64,000 bases of DNA, taken from Cordia subcordata. Its lineage: Eukaryota; Streptophyta; Magnoliopsida; Boraginales; Cordiaceae. A program made the position numbers and the translations under genes. Where the stretch lies: NCBI GenBank assembly GCA_028554755.1, contig JAPTOF010000021.1:7231001-7295000 (forward strand), read 5' to 3'. The notes beneath the pieces were generated by a model that did not search any database, was not told the DNA's origin, and saw only the letters and a program-made list of their open reading frames with translations. Shown in pieces: positions 11,299 through 21,956 of the stretch. Positions within the stretch are counted from its first letter, which is position 1. Every line of letters starts with the position of its first letter.

Positions 11299-14200
11299 AC
11301 CAAACATTACTTGTACTTATTGTGAAAAGAAAGGACATGTATCTACTCATTGTTATTATAAGAAAATTCGTGATAGAGGATCACTTGTTTCGTATTGGCA
11401 AAGACCAAAATGGGTGGTCAAAAACAAATATTGAAACTAACGCCAAGGACCCAAGGTGTTGGGGACCCCAAAATAAAGAATTACATTTGAATTTCATGTG
11501 TGTCGGTATCCAATGAAGGCAAACCAAACAAAATAAAATGGATCTTGGATAGTGGTTGTTCCAAGCACATGACGGGGAACTCTTCATTCTTCTACAAATT
11601 AAAAAGGACAAAAGGAGGAGATATTACCTTTGGGAACAATGGAAAAGGAAAAATTATTGGAAAAGGAAACATCGGTAACGAAAACTCTCTTGCTATACAT
11701 AATGTCTTACTTGTAGAAGGTTTAAAGTTTAATTTACTTAGCATTAGCCAATTGTGTGACAAAGGTCACAAAGTAGTTTTTCAATCCTCTAGATGCATTG
11801 TCTATGAGTGTGGAAATGATAATATATTATTTGTAGCTAAGAGAAATGAAAATGTTTACACTGTTGAAATTGACCAACTTATATGTCAACATGTAAAATG
11901 CTTGTCTGTTGTGCATGATAATGCTTGGTTATGGCATAGAAGATTAGGACATGCTAGCATGAGCTTATTGAATGATTTGTCTAAACATGATCTAGTTAGA
12001 GATTTACCAAAGCTAAAATTTGAAAAAGACAAAATTTGTGATGCTTGTCAACTAGGAAAACAACATAAGATATCCTTCAAATCCCTAAATAAAGTTTCAA
12101 CAAATAGAGCATTGCAACTATTACATATGGATTTGTTTGGACCCATTGATGTGGCAAGCTTAGGAGGATCTAGGTATACATTTGTTATAGTAGATGATTA
12201 CACTAGATTTACATGGGTCATGGTTCTTGCACATAAAAATGAAGCCTTTAATGAATTTGCAAGATTATGTAGAAAAGTGCAAAATGAGAAAGGCTATTTT
12301 ATAACTTGCATCCGTAGTGATAATAGTACCGAATATGTGAACACTCATTTCATGAACTTTTGTGATGAACATGGCATTGAGCATAACTTTTCGGGCCCTC
12401 GTACTCTTCAACAAAATGGGGTAGTAGAGAGGAAGAATCGTACACTACAAGAAATGGCAAGAACTATGCTAAAAGAACACAACTTGCCAACATATTTTTG
12501 GAGTGAAGCCATAAATACTGCATGCTTTGTGCAAAATAGAGTATTGATTAGGCCTCTCTTAAATAAAACTCTATATGAATTATGGCATGGTAAAACACCT
12601 AAAATATCATACTTCAAAGTTTTTGGTTGTAAATGCTTCATCCTAAATACTAAGGACCACTTGAGGAAATTTGATGCTAAATCTGATAAAGGAATATTTT
12701 TGGCTTATTCCACAAAAAGAAAAGCATATAGGGTATATAATAAAAGAACTCTTGTTGTGGAAGAATCAATACATGTTACATTTGATGAGACTAATCTATT
12801 TGAGCCGAGAAAGGAAATTGATAATGTAGGGTATCTTTTGGAAAAGACAACACTTGAAGATCCAACTCCAAAAGACAACGAAAAACCAACAAAGCAAGAA
12901 GATGAATATCAAGAAAGAAAGTCTCAAGCCAATGAGAAAAACAAACAATGCTCAAACAAAGGAAATGTTGAAAAAGAACCTCAAGAAGACTTACCAAAGA
13001 GTTGGAAGTTCGTAAGAAACCATCCTCAAGATCTTATCCTCGGTGATCCAAATGAAGGTGTAAGAACTAGACGTAATATTAGTACTTTTTGTGAGCATCA
13101 TGCATTTATCTCTCTTATAGAACCCAAAAATGTAAAAGAAGCTCTACTTGATGAAAATTGGATAATTGCCATGCAAGAAGAACTTAATCAATTTGAGAGA
13201 AATAAAGTATGGAAGCTAGTTGAAAGGCCTAAGGATAGACCAGTAATAGGAACAAAATGGGTATTTAGAAACAAACTAGATGAAGCTGGAATAGTAACTA
13301 GGAATAAGGCTAGACTAATAACACAAGGATATAATCAAGAAGAAGGAATTGATTATGATGAAACCTATGCTCCTGTAGCTAGACTTGAATCCATTCATAT
13401 GTTACTTGCATTTGCATGTCACATGGACTTCAAGCTTTATCAAATGGATGTGAAAAGTGCCTTTTTAAATGGATTCATTGAAGAAGAAGTTTATGTTGAA
13501 CAAACCCCCAATTTTGAAGATCCTTGCGATCCTAATCATGTTTTTAAACTAGAAAAAGCTTTATATAGTTTAAAGCAAGCTCCTAGAGCTTGGTATGAAA
13601 GACTTAGTGGATTTTTGGTGGAAAACAACTTTTAAAGAGGACAAGTTAATTCAACCCTATTTATTAAAAGAAAAGACAATGACATCCTACTTGTCCAAAT
13701 CTATGTGGATGTTATAATTTTTTATGCTACTAATATCTCTTTATGTGAGAATTTTTCAAAGTGCATGCACAAGGAGTTCGATATGAGCATGATGGGAGAA
13801 TTAACCTTTTTCCTTGGACTCCAAATCAAACAAGCAAAAGAGGGGATCTTAATAAATCAAGCCAAATACACTAAGGAAATTATCAAGAAATTTGGACTTG
13901 AAGATGCAAAGGAGATTGGAACTCCCATGAGCCCCTAAACAAAGCTAGATAAGGATTAGAAGGGTAAATCAGTAGATGAGAAGAAATATAAAGGTATGAT
14001 CGGTAGCCTATTATATTTAACTGCCTCTAGACCTAATATCATGTTTGCAGTATGCTTATGTGCTAGATTTCAATCTAATCCTAAGGAAACTCGCTTGACA
14101 GCTATAAAAAGAATCATTAGATACCTTAAAGGAACAATTAATCTAGGGCTTTGGTATGCAAAAGGAACTTCATTTGATCTATGTGGTTTCTCTGATGCTG

Positions 14201-14646
14201 ACTATACAGGTTGCGAAGTAGACTGTAAGAGCACTAGTGGAACATGCCAATTCCTAGGACATTCCTTAGTATCTTGGTCTCGTAGGAAACAAAATAGTGT
14301 TACTATTTCTACTACCGAAACTGAATATATTGCAGCCAGTAGTTGTGTGGCTCAAATTTTGTGGATGAAACAAAACTTACTTGATTATGGATTGCAATAT
14401 GATCATGTTCCTATCTATTGTGATAATATTAGTGCAATTAATCTCACTAAAAATCTAATTCAACACTCAAGAACTAAGCATATTGAGATTAGACACCATT
14501 TCATTAGAGATCATGCACAAAAAGATGATATAATACTTGAATATGTTGATACATTACATCAAGTTGCTGATATTTTCACTAAACCATTGCATGAGGATCA
14601 ATTTTGCAAAATTAGGAGAGAGATTGGAATGATAAAATGTGGTTAA
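11299..14646 (+). pseudogene. copia pol: protease, integrase, reverse transcriptase, RNase H
   Basis: The order of domains is that of Ty1/copia. The protease has WILDSGCSKHMTG (about 11540). The integrase zinc finger HRRLGHAS...CDACQLGK follows at about 11935-12060. The integrase core carries LHMDLFGP, VDDYTRFTW, SDNSTEY and QQNGVVERKNRTLQEMART. Reverse transcriptase starts near 13140 with YQMDVKSAFLNG and SLKQAPRAWYERL, and RNase H is intact to MIKCG at 14644. From 11500 the frame is constant, with stops at 13633, 13936 and 13957. The RT active site reads YVDV (13702-13713) instead of YVDD, so the second catalytic aspartate is lost. Confidence 0.92.
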
Positions 14647-15004
14647 ATTGCTTGCATATATGTTTATATGGCTTGGGCATGAAAAATATGTATTTTTATA
14701 ATTTCTGACCCAGCCGGTCGACGGACTAAAGCTTAAGGCGTCCAGCTAAAAAGAAATTTTTTTGGGTGCTCTTTGATCTGGCCGGTCGACCGACTGAACG
14801 CGGACAAGGTTAAAAATTGGGGTTTTAACCCCAAATTCACTTCAATCACTCAAATTTTTTTTACCCTAGCCGAAATTTCTCTCAAACCCACTTTTAATTC
14901 TTCAATTTTCAACCATTTTCTTCCAAAATTCTTTCTATATTTTGCTTACCCACTTCAAAAAACCAAGTTTTCACCGTTTAATCTTCAAAAAACAATGCGA
15001 AATC
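14647..15004 (+). promoter_or_regulatory. Spacer between pol and the extra ORF, with GGTCGACC motifs
   Basis: About 360 bp of non-coding sequence. It holds two imperfect copies of the LTR palindrome, CCAGCCGGTCGACGGAC near 14711 and GGCCGGTCGACCGAC near 14780. Both lie upstream of the ATG at 15005. The same motif is found just upstream of TATA boxes in the LTRs, so the spacer may be an internal promoter for the extra ORF. This is inference; no convincing TATA box was found. Confidence 0.4.
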
Positions 15005-16343
15005 ATGGTGAATTTGAGGGAAAGAGGTCAAGCACACGGGAGAAAAGGGAAGAGGCCAAGAACACAATCTCCTCCACTACCACCACCTCCGGTATCAAAG
15101 ATTCAAGGCAAGCAATCGATTTTGTACGGTAAATATATCATGGAATCTGATTTTGCTGGCACTGATGTCTTGCCATTATTTGATAAATGGTCTACGTTTC
15201 TACATCTATATTGTGATGTGCAAGATAAATTAGTAATTGAATTTTATGAAAATCTTGAGATACATAGTAGAAGTCCAAAACTTGAGTTATCTTTTACCGT
15301 GTATGGGGTGAATTTTGTGCTTAAGAAGGAAACTTTAGTTGAAATATTTAATATAACTGTTGATGGGGAAGGCCATTATAATAGTCAAGGTTGGCCGAAA
15401 GGAATCAGGAAGACTGATATTCTGAGGAAAGTTATAAAATACATGTGGAAGGATGTAGGACCTAAAGATCCAGAGTTGATTCTTTCATTATTGAGGGATG
15501 TTGATATTAATAAAAGGATTGCCTTCAAAATCATGAGTGAAGTAATTCTTCCTAGAAATATCAATGATGGAAAAATTCCGGTCATGGATGCTTATATCTA
15601 CTATAGCCTTAGGGAGGAAAAGAAGATAACTTTGCTTTCCTAATCCTTCAACTTATGTTGCATATTAGTGGAAAAGGTGGAGGAAAAACGACCACTCCTG
15701 GTTATGTTATGGCCTTAATGCATATCTTCTCACATTTCAACATATCGTCAAATGCTCCATATAGAGAGTTTGCTTGGAATTTTGACATGTTGTATATGAA
15801 CTCATGGGCATTTACTGGTATAATGGGGAGCCCATAAATAGAGAGACCTTCAAAAATTTGCCCCAAAGCACTCAAGCTGCAATTAAGCATAGGACTAAGA
15901 AAGACACTACTTTCATCGATCCTGTCTTTGGCCCCAATGCACAAAAACTTGATGATATACTTGGTGGGGTAGACATCACACTTGAAGAAGATGAAGGGCC
16001 AAAAATTGAGGGTGATCCCGACATAGGCATGCCAGGAACAACACCCATGGTTGTTAGTACCTCTGAAGAAGAGGAAAATACTGAGGAGGCTACTCTTAGG
16101 CGAGTAATGAGAGAATCTAGGGAGCAAGTGCATATTGATGAGCAACGCCGAAGAGAAATTCGTCGTGGTGCTGGTTCTAGCTAGATGGGTCAACAAGAAG
16201 ACCCTTCTTTGATGGCTCAGATTCTTTCACAATTGCAGGCCTTAAACACTGGTATGAGAGAAATGAGAGACACCATGACAAGCCAATGGAACGAGCTCAC
16301 TATTTGGAGGCAACACATTGATTCAGAGGTAGCTTCTATGTGA
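15005..16343 (+). pseudogene. Extra ORF downstream of copia RNase H (putative plant transposon protein domain)
   Basis: The first piece runs from ATG 15005 to the TAA ending at 15643: a basic, proline-rich start, then DVLPLFDKWSTFLHLYCDV and LVIEFYENLEI. This resembles the family annotated as putative plant transposon protein domain, recognised from memory of its F-FY-N pattern. Homologous sequence continues in other frames: about 15655-15837 (frame 1), then 15804-16184 (PINRETFKNLPQSTQAAI, later an acidic and arginine-rich tail), and after a stop 16185-16343. I see two frameshifts and one stop. No signal peptide or clear transmembrane helix is visible, so the term envelope-like is not supported here. 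Confidence 0.65.
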
Positions 16344-16630
16344 TCGGACATAAAGGAGTACTTCAAAGATCACCATGATCACGCGCCTTGATTTTTCTAT
16401 TTCAGAAAAACTCATTTTGTCCCACTTGAAAACATTTTTTAGTTTTAGCTGACTTTAAAATTCTTGACTTTGATGGACAAGTTTTTTTTTTACAATCTTA
16501 ACTTTTATTTCTTCTCCCGTCTATATATTAATTTTGATGATGCCAAAGGGGGAGAAGTAAATGCCATTGAATGCTATAATGTTGGTTGAATGGTATATAT
16601 GCTTTATTGATATGAATGGTATATATGCTT
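16344..16630 (+). other. Non-coding 3' internal tail of the copia element
   Basis: Contains a polypyrimidine run near 16480, a purine-rich AAAGGGGGAGAAG near 16543, and an imperfect tandem repeat of about 26 bp ending GGTATATATGCTT (16587-16630). It stops precisely where the inverted LTR begins with TGTGGGTG at 16631. The primer site and leader that normally adjoin this LTR edge are absent. Confidence 0.7.
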
Positions 16631-17938
16631 TGTGGGTGCAAATATCTTAAGAGGGGGGTGAATTAAGATATAATCATTAATTTTCGTTTAAAAAATTTCT
16701 TAGAAAATTAACAACTTCTTACAATCAGTATATCAAACACAATGTAAGCAATATAAGCAAGTATAAGAAAGGAAGTATAAAGAGAAGAGAAACAAACGAT
16801 TTAAGGTGGTTCGGCCAAGCCTACGTCCACCGCCCAAGGAAGCTCCCCTTAGGACTTCAATAATCTCCACTATAATGCTTCTTCAAATCTTGGTAAAGCA
16901 CAAACCAAGTTCTTACAACTCTTTGAAGCCCAACTTCAAAGAACCCAAGAGTTTTACTCTTTAGGATTTCCCCACACTTTATAAGCTTTAAAGAGTAGAT
17001 CTCACAAAGTTTATAGCTCTCAAAGTGTGTATATACCCAAGGAATAAGAAAAGATTGAATATGAAAGTTCTCTTCAAGAAGAAGATGAATAAGCTCTTGA
17101 AAGCTTAAATATATTGCAAGAATGGCTCAAAGATTGATTGAATGATGATAAACAATTTTGCACACTTCACTTAATGATTTGAATATGTATTCAATGAGTA
17201 TTTAAAGAGATTTTGGGGGTTAAGGATTTGGTATGTGAAGAAAATGAAGAAGGTAAAGCCAGAACGGTAATAAATGGCTAGTGCATTTATTACAGCAACC
17301 CGTTCAGCCAGTGGACCGGCTGGGTTGTCGGGCTTGCTCTGCACCTTCTCTGACTAGGCCGGACGCCTTAGCCGGTCAACCAGCTAGGGGGTCCAGCTTT
17401 TACCTTCCTTTTTTGACTTGGTTGGGCGACCTTCCAGGTCAGCCGGCTGACCTGTCCAGCCACTCCAAAAAGTGAAGTAAAGCTAGGCTTTTGCATAAAA
17501 TGTTTTAGGTGCAATTTTCACAACTCCAAATCATTTTGTAATAACTTGTAAACACATGTTGTGATATGAATCACCCCAAAAACACATTCTTTCTCTATGT
17601 GTGCATTCAAATTCATTTGTGCATATGTTATATCAAATGTGCAAGAGTTGAAAATTTGCTTGAACAATGAAAAAAAGAATTTGAGCCAAGTCCACACAAT
17701 ATATAGGCATTTCACAAAAAGAGCAAGAGAGAAAATAATATCCGGTACCCCTTATGAATGCTCTTCTTCTCCTTATGCCTTCTCATCTTCTTTTTCTTTA
17801 AATAGTGCGTTTTGCACATCTTCTTCAATCTTTCAAAGCTTCAACTAAATAATCGTCTCATTTTCACAAGTAGCTTTTTAGTCAAATAATGCATATCTAT
17901 TTTCATCATCAAAATTAATAGTGAATATTTAGCTAACA
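16631..17938 (-). repeat. LTR of SIRE-like copia element, inverted copy
   Basis: Reverse complement of 8438-9711, 1308 bp, with complete termini: CACCCACA at 16631 and TGTTAGC at 17938 on the minus strand. The palindrome array is present but more eroded (17300-17460). The outer edge joins element-1 LTR sequence at 17939. The inner edge joins copia internal sequence exactly at the LTR terminus. Confidence 0.9.
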
Positions 17939-18178
17939 CTTTTCTTCCGGTCTTCATCCGTTAGCTCATTTCTTCCTCGTGTAAGCTCGAACCCTTTTAA
18001 AACACTTCTAAAACATGGAATATAACACTTAGTGTAGTATTTATGCATCAAAATGCATTATGTACAAATATTAACAGTTATGCATAAACTCTATACTAAA
18101 TTTACTTAATTATGATCTAGACACCCTTAAATGTGCATGCAAAAACTAGATTCAAACACGTACAAATGACACACATCA
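17939..18178 (-). repeat. 3' LTR of element 1, proximal part (LTR start)
   Basis: Continues the LTR interrupted at 8182. It ends on the plus strand with GACACACATCA at 18178, that is TGATGTGTGTC on the element's own strand. It aligns with 23316-23559. Confidence 0.9.
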
Positions 18179-18196
18179 ACACCCCCAAACGTTCCC

Positions 18197-18216
18197 CTTG
18201 CTTGTCCTCAAGCAAG
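18197..18216 (-). other. Hairpin beside the element-1 polypurine tract
   Basis: CTTGCTTG-TCCT-CAAGCAAG: a perfect 8-bp stem with a 4-base loop, six bases from the purine run that primes plus-strand synthesis. Equivalent hairpins with different stem sequences occur at 60836-60857 and 61725-61746. Confidence 0.7.
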
Positions 18217-18585
18217 CCTAAACCGAGTCTATCCACATGTTTTTCAAAGAGTTACCAATTGTATTGACTTGCTATCTTTTTGTCTCTAAGGGAGTATAAG
18301 GGGTCATTCCTTTCGTGTAAGGGTTTCCCTAACCTTTTTCAGATCCTCTCTTCAATTACAAAGGGTCTCACACCCCTTGGGAACTTACCAAGTAGTTAAC
18401 ACCACCACAAACTTAGGATTCCAACTTACGTACTTGGGATGTTGAAACTTCGTGCTCTATCAACTAACATGGCCTTCGAATGTGCACTTAGCCCCAAAGA
18501 TACAAGGAAGAGAAGATACATCACAATGGCTCACATTGACGTAAGAGCCTTATTCACAACACATGAAAGAACAAAAGAGATACTT

Positions 18586-18600
18586 GTGTCAACTTGACAC
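18586..18600. other. GTGTCA palindrome in 3' noncoding region
   Basis: GTGTCAACTTGACAC, perfect 7-bp arms around a single base. The Athila element has GTGTCATTTTGACAC at 61260-61274 in the same context (an AACACATGAA motif on one side and CTTATTCA on the other). Element 2 keeps a decayed version near 26890-26905. Confidence 0.6.
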
Positions 18601-19130
18601 TTATTCAACATACTTCACTTTTCAATCTTTTTGTTGCCTTTTTGGCTTTTTCTCTTTTTTTCACTTTTTTCCTCATTTTTGCATTTTTTTTGGCACTTTT
18701 TCTCAATACATAGCATAGAACAAAAAGAAAAGAGAAAGAAAAGAAAAAGAAGAGGCTAGGGCACATTAAAAGAACCAATCAAAGAATGGGCACTCATATC
18801 AACAACCCTTTGAAAAGACTTTGTTATGGGGAAACTACAAGGTGCATTCTTAGAAATGCTCGCTTCCCACAGTTTTCAACAGGATTCTCTTCAAAGTCTA
18901 GGTCATACCCCACACTCTATTTACTCCTCACAGTATACCCTTGTCTTCTTCAATCAATTAAGTCAATAGCAAAAGCCAACTCTCCAACCAACATAGAGAT
19001 AACCAACTTAAAATATGCAAAAAAAATTGAAAAATTTGAACACTTTTTAAGCAAAATAAGATATGGCAAGCAAATCTATCCTATATATAATATAAACAAT
19101 AAATGAGCAACCACACCCCCAAACCTAAAC

Positions 19131-19150
19131 TTTGCTTGTCCTTAAGCAAA
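19131..19150 (-). other. Second hairpin / polypurine-like module of element 1
   Basis: TTTGCTT-GTCCTT-AAGCAAA followed (on the minus strand) by purines matching the true polypurine tract, 934 bp upstream of the LTR-proximal copy. It has no LTR beside it, so it is either a duplicated signal or an internal second priming site. Confidence 0.6.
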
Positions 19151-19919
19151 TAACATGTCAGCATAACAAACAAGCACATGTAACACATACGGGGAATATG
19201 GAAGGGGATAGATAGGGACAAGTAAAGAATGGAGCGATACAACCTTGTTTGCATAGAAGTCCTAAATGTCAATAATGTTTGATCATCTACTAGCCCTATC
19301 TTTATAAAAAGCACTAATGCTCAAAAAAAACAAAGAAAAGATTAGAAGATAATGCTATGCAAGCTCACATTGACATTTGAAATGATAAACAAGGATGTAT
19401 ACAAAGGGTAAGGGATTGATGCACAAATGAAGAAAAGGAGCCAGAATAAGTAAGGGAGCAAAAATCTAACCTACTAAGAATGAAAACAAACAAAAGAAAG
19501 CCTAAACTATCAAAAGGTAAGATAAACAAAAGCAATCTAATCTATTATATACAAAGCAAGAATAAGTACAAGAAAACTAATCTACTACATACAAAGGCAA
19601 AAGAAAATAAATACAAGAAAAACAAGAAAAATATGAACAAGCTAGGGTACCTCCTAGTAGCGCTGGATTTAACGCCCCCAGTTGGGCGCCAATGTTAGAG
19701 CAATACATGGTTAACATTACATGGCACAAATTGCCAGATAATCATTAAAGCGCAGAGTGTAGAGGGAAAAGGGTCATGTACTATGGGTTGGGACAATGAA
19801 TGCAAGATGCTCCCCTTTTTAAGATCCCACCCCGAAATATCAAATAAGCATGTGGGTGCAAGTGTGGAATGAAGCATGCTTAAATGTGAAGAATCATGTC
19901 CCGCTTTCTCTTTAATTAG

Positions 19920-21740
19920 CTACCCTATGGCCCTCTTATCAAAATCAAGGGCTAAAAATACACCATCCTCATAGGTTAAAGATAAGTCAAATGCATGCGA
20001 TATAAGAAACGTGCTTTCTAACCCTAGATGAAAGTGTTCTATACAAGAAGGCATAAATGTGAGCTCCAAATAAGGAGGCTCAATAGAATGGGCAATGGGA
20101 GTAAGAATGACATTAGGAGAAGGAGGAGCAAGGATAGGGGAATTGGACGTACTACACTCTTTTTCTCCACAAAATATAGCATTTTCAAGCCTAGGTCGCT
20201 CTAACTCCTTGCAAGGGGTGGATTCGATCTTAATGGGCTTACTCACACCAAGGCAAGGTTCATGTTCATCTAAAAAATGCTTAACCTCATCAATCAATTC
20301 CCTAGTGGAGAGGGTAGCACAATGTATCAACAATGATTCATGAAACACACCCAACGACCCATAGATCGCAATTTCAAGCTCATCAATTTCTTCCTTAAGT
20401 GTCTTCTTGGAGTGGCTATTCTTCTCAACACAACAATCCTTAACTCCAAGAGACTTATCGTCCAAAGACTCTGAAATTGATGCTCTATTCTCCCCAGTAG
20501 ATAATTCTAGATCCACACTAGTAAAGATCTCATCAAATGCTTCCATAAATTCATCACTAGTGGTCATCATCTCCTCATCATGCTCTTCACAAGAGGCAGG
20601 CACAAATGGAAGGGACAAAGGGGACTCAATGGATTCCTCATCATGTATGCATGAATGCTCAAGGGAAAAATGCATGCTAAACTCCATAAATGCTGACTCA
20701 GAATGCAATTGAGTACTATCGAAATGGGACTCAACCTCCATGTGTGTGGGCAGTGTAGGAGGAGAGTTAATGTCAGGTTCACATAACTCAGTGGGTGGCG
20801 ACGAAAGCACAAGAGGATAGGGTACTATTTCCTCTAAAACATAACCATAAGAGTCATCAAGAACCAAATTATTATCATGCTCAATCTCATCCTCACTACA
20901 AGATGTGATCTCTCCATCTACCTCTCTTTCTAAATTCCTTTTCAAAACACCATCAATTTCACCCCTATTGTTCTCATCTCTAGGTTTCTCTCTTATCTCC
21001 TCAACTCGATCTAAAGGTATCTCAAGACTTACAACAACGGGTTGTTCACTCTCAATCTCTCTCTTCAAGCACTCACCTAGATACTCAACTTGTTGCATCA
21101 TGCTATCTAGTCTCTTTCGATCAGATTGGACGAGTGATTGTAGATAGGCAATCTTTTCTTTATAACTTAAGGATGACCTAAAAGAAGAGGGCTCAACTGA
21201 GTGGAAAGGGTAGTCATGTTGAAAATCATTTTGCACATAACCATCAAAAAACTCAGGAGAGGAATGGGTGGAAAAAGAAGGTGTTGGAGGTAAACAATCG
21301 AAACTAGAGGGTGAATGGAATAAAGAGTTATCTTGACCCCATTGTGAAAATGCATGATGTTGCTCCCTAGAATTATGATGACTAGATGTAGATGCATGCA
21401 TGGGCGTATGATTGCTAGGGGTGTAGGGCATTGCATGCAATCGGGGATAAGGGTGGAAGGTAGGACAAGCACTAGGAAAATGAGCACGGCTTCCACAATG
21501 ATTGTAATAACAAGAATATGCATCCCTATAGTCATGATTACTAAATGAAGATGCATGAGATGATGCATGACTATGGGGGTCATAAGCAGGACTAGCCCTA
21601 GATGGGGAATTCTCGTGGGGACAAAAAACAGTAGGATGTATAAAACTTCCACACAAGCGACATGCATAAGGGACACGTTCGGGTGGTGGGGAAGAGGATA
21701 CAAGTGACCACCAAGAAGCATTAGGATCGGTCATATTCAA
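19920..21740 (-). CDS. Uncharacterised 606-residue zinc-knuckle protein of element 1
   Basis: A single uninterrupted ORF, the only coding capacity of the element, starting about 190 nt after the primer site. I do not recognise a named family. Residues 27-40 read CRLCGSFIHPTVFC, an exact CX2CX4HX4C retroviral-type zinc knuckle. A second Cys/His cluster (C77-X4-C82-X4-H87-X4-C92) follows. Residues about 45-190 are rich in Ser, His, Pro and Tyr. Residues about 195-235 (SYKEKIAYLQSLVQ onward) look like a coiled coil. The C-terminal half is acidic and Leu/Ser-rich. No protease, polymerase or integrase motif and no signal peptide are seen. A broken homologue lies in element 2 (23998-25767). A gag-like nucleic-acid-binding role is inference from the knuckle and context. 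Confidence 0.75.
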   Translation of the reverse strand: MNMTDPNASWWSLVSSSPPPERVPYACRLCGSFIHPTVFCPHENSPSRASPAYDPHSHASSHASSFSNHDYRDAYSCYYNHCGSRAHFPSACPTFHPYPRLHAMPYTPSNHTPMHASTSSHHNSREQHHAFSQWGQDNSLFHSPSSFDCLPPTPSFSTHSSPEFFDGYVQNDFQHDYPFHSVEPSSFRSSLSYKEKIAYLQSLVQSDRKRLDSMMQQVEYLGECLKREIESEQPVVVSLEIPLDRVEEIREKPRDENNRGEIDGVLKRNLEREVDGEITSCSEDEIEHDNNLVLDDSYGYVLEEIVPYPLVLSSPPTELCEPDINSPPTLPTHMEVESHFDSTQLHSESAFMEFSMHFSLEHSCIHDEESIESPLSLPFVPASCEEHDEEMMTTSDEFMEAFDEIFTSVDLELSTGENRASISESLDDKSLGVKDCCVEKNSHSKKTLKEEIDELEIAIYGSLGVFHESLLIHCATLSTRELIDEVKHFLDEHEPCLGVSKPIKIESTPCKELERPRLENAIFCGEKECSTSNSPILAPPSPNVILTPIAHSIEPPYLELTFMPSCIEHFHLGLESTFLISHAFDLSLTYEDGVFLALDFDKRAIG

Positions 21741-21931
21741 TGAATCACAAGTAAAACCTTTTCACAATCAATTTTTTTTAAATAAAAATTTTCATTTTTT
21801 TTTATTTTTCGAGATTATTTGTTTATTTATTTAATTTTTTTTTTAGTTTTCAAAAAATGGAAAGTAAAGATAGTGCACATGCAAGAAACCAATCACAAAC
21901 ACAAAAGCACACAAAGAACCAACACCATGCC

Positions 21932-21949
21932 TCCCCGGCAACAGCGCCA
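21932..21949 (-). other. Primer binding site, tRNA-Asp (element 1)
   Basis: Plus-strand TCCCCGGCAACAGCGCCA matches the tRNA-Asp 3' end at 17 of 18 bases. It sits 7 bases inside the 5' LTR edge at 21957 and shows that the element used an Athila-type primer. Confidence 0.9.
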
Positions 21950-21956
21950 AAAAACT

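Larger units (their letters stand above)
8183..17938 (+). mobile_element. Rearranged SIRE-like Ty1/copia element with inverted LTRs
   Basis: The block sits in the 3' LTR of element 1; flanks CTTTA (8179-8183) and CTTTT (17939-17943) are a near-duplicate. The order is unusual: a 3' internal tail with polypurine tract (to 8437), an LTR on the plus strand (8438-9711), initiator-tRNA-Met primer site, gag, pol, an extra ORF, a second internal tail, then an inverted LTR (16631-17938). The LTRs are thus head-to-head instead of direct. The lineage is inferred from the long gag with two zinc knuckles and a coiled coil and from the extra ORF after RNase H, both known for SIRE/Maximus elements. Confidence 0.85.
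18179..19919 (-). other. 3' noncoding region of element 1, with two hairpin/polypurine modules
   Basis: No credible gene. On the element's strand it contains: a conserved block around TAAATCCAGCGCTACTAGG (19651-19681 region); a hairpin at 19131-19150 followed by GTTTGGGGGTGT-like purines (19113-19125); a purine-rich tract (plus strand 18620-18720 is pyrimidine-rich with Ts and Cs); a GTGTCAACTTGACAC palindrome (18586-18600); then a second hairpin at 18197-18216 and the true polypurine tract at 18179-18191 beside the LTR. The same order is found in element 2 and in the Athila element at the right end of the window. Confidence 0.75.

Noticed and set aside
15005..16343. Calling the extra copia ORF an envelope protein
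   Set aside because: No signal peptide, transmembrane helix or furin-like site is visible, and its pattern fits a plant transposon protein domain better.
21167..21721. 184-residue ORF on the minus strand overlapping the 606-residue ORF in another frame
   Set aside because: It is a hydrophobic shadow of a Ser/His/Pro-rich coding region. The matching region of element 2 preserves the other frame.
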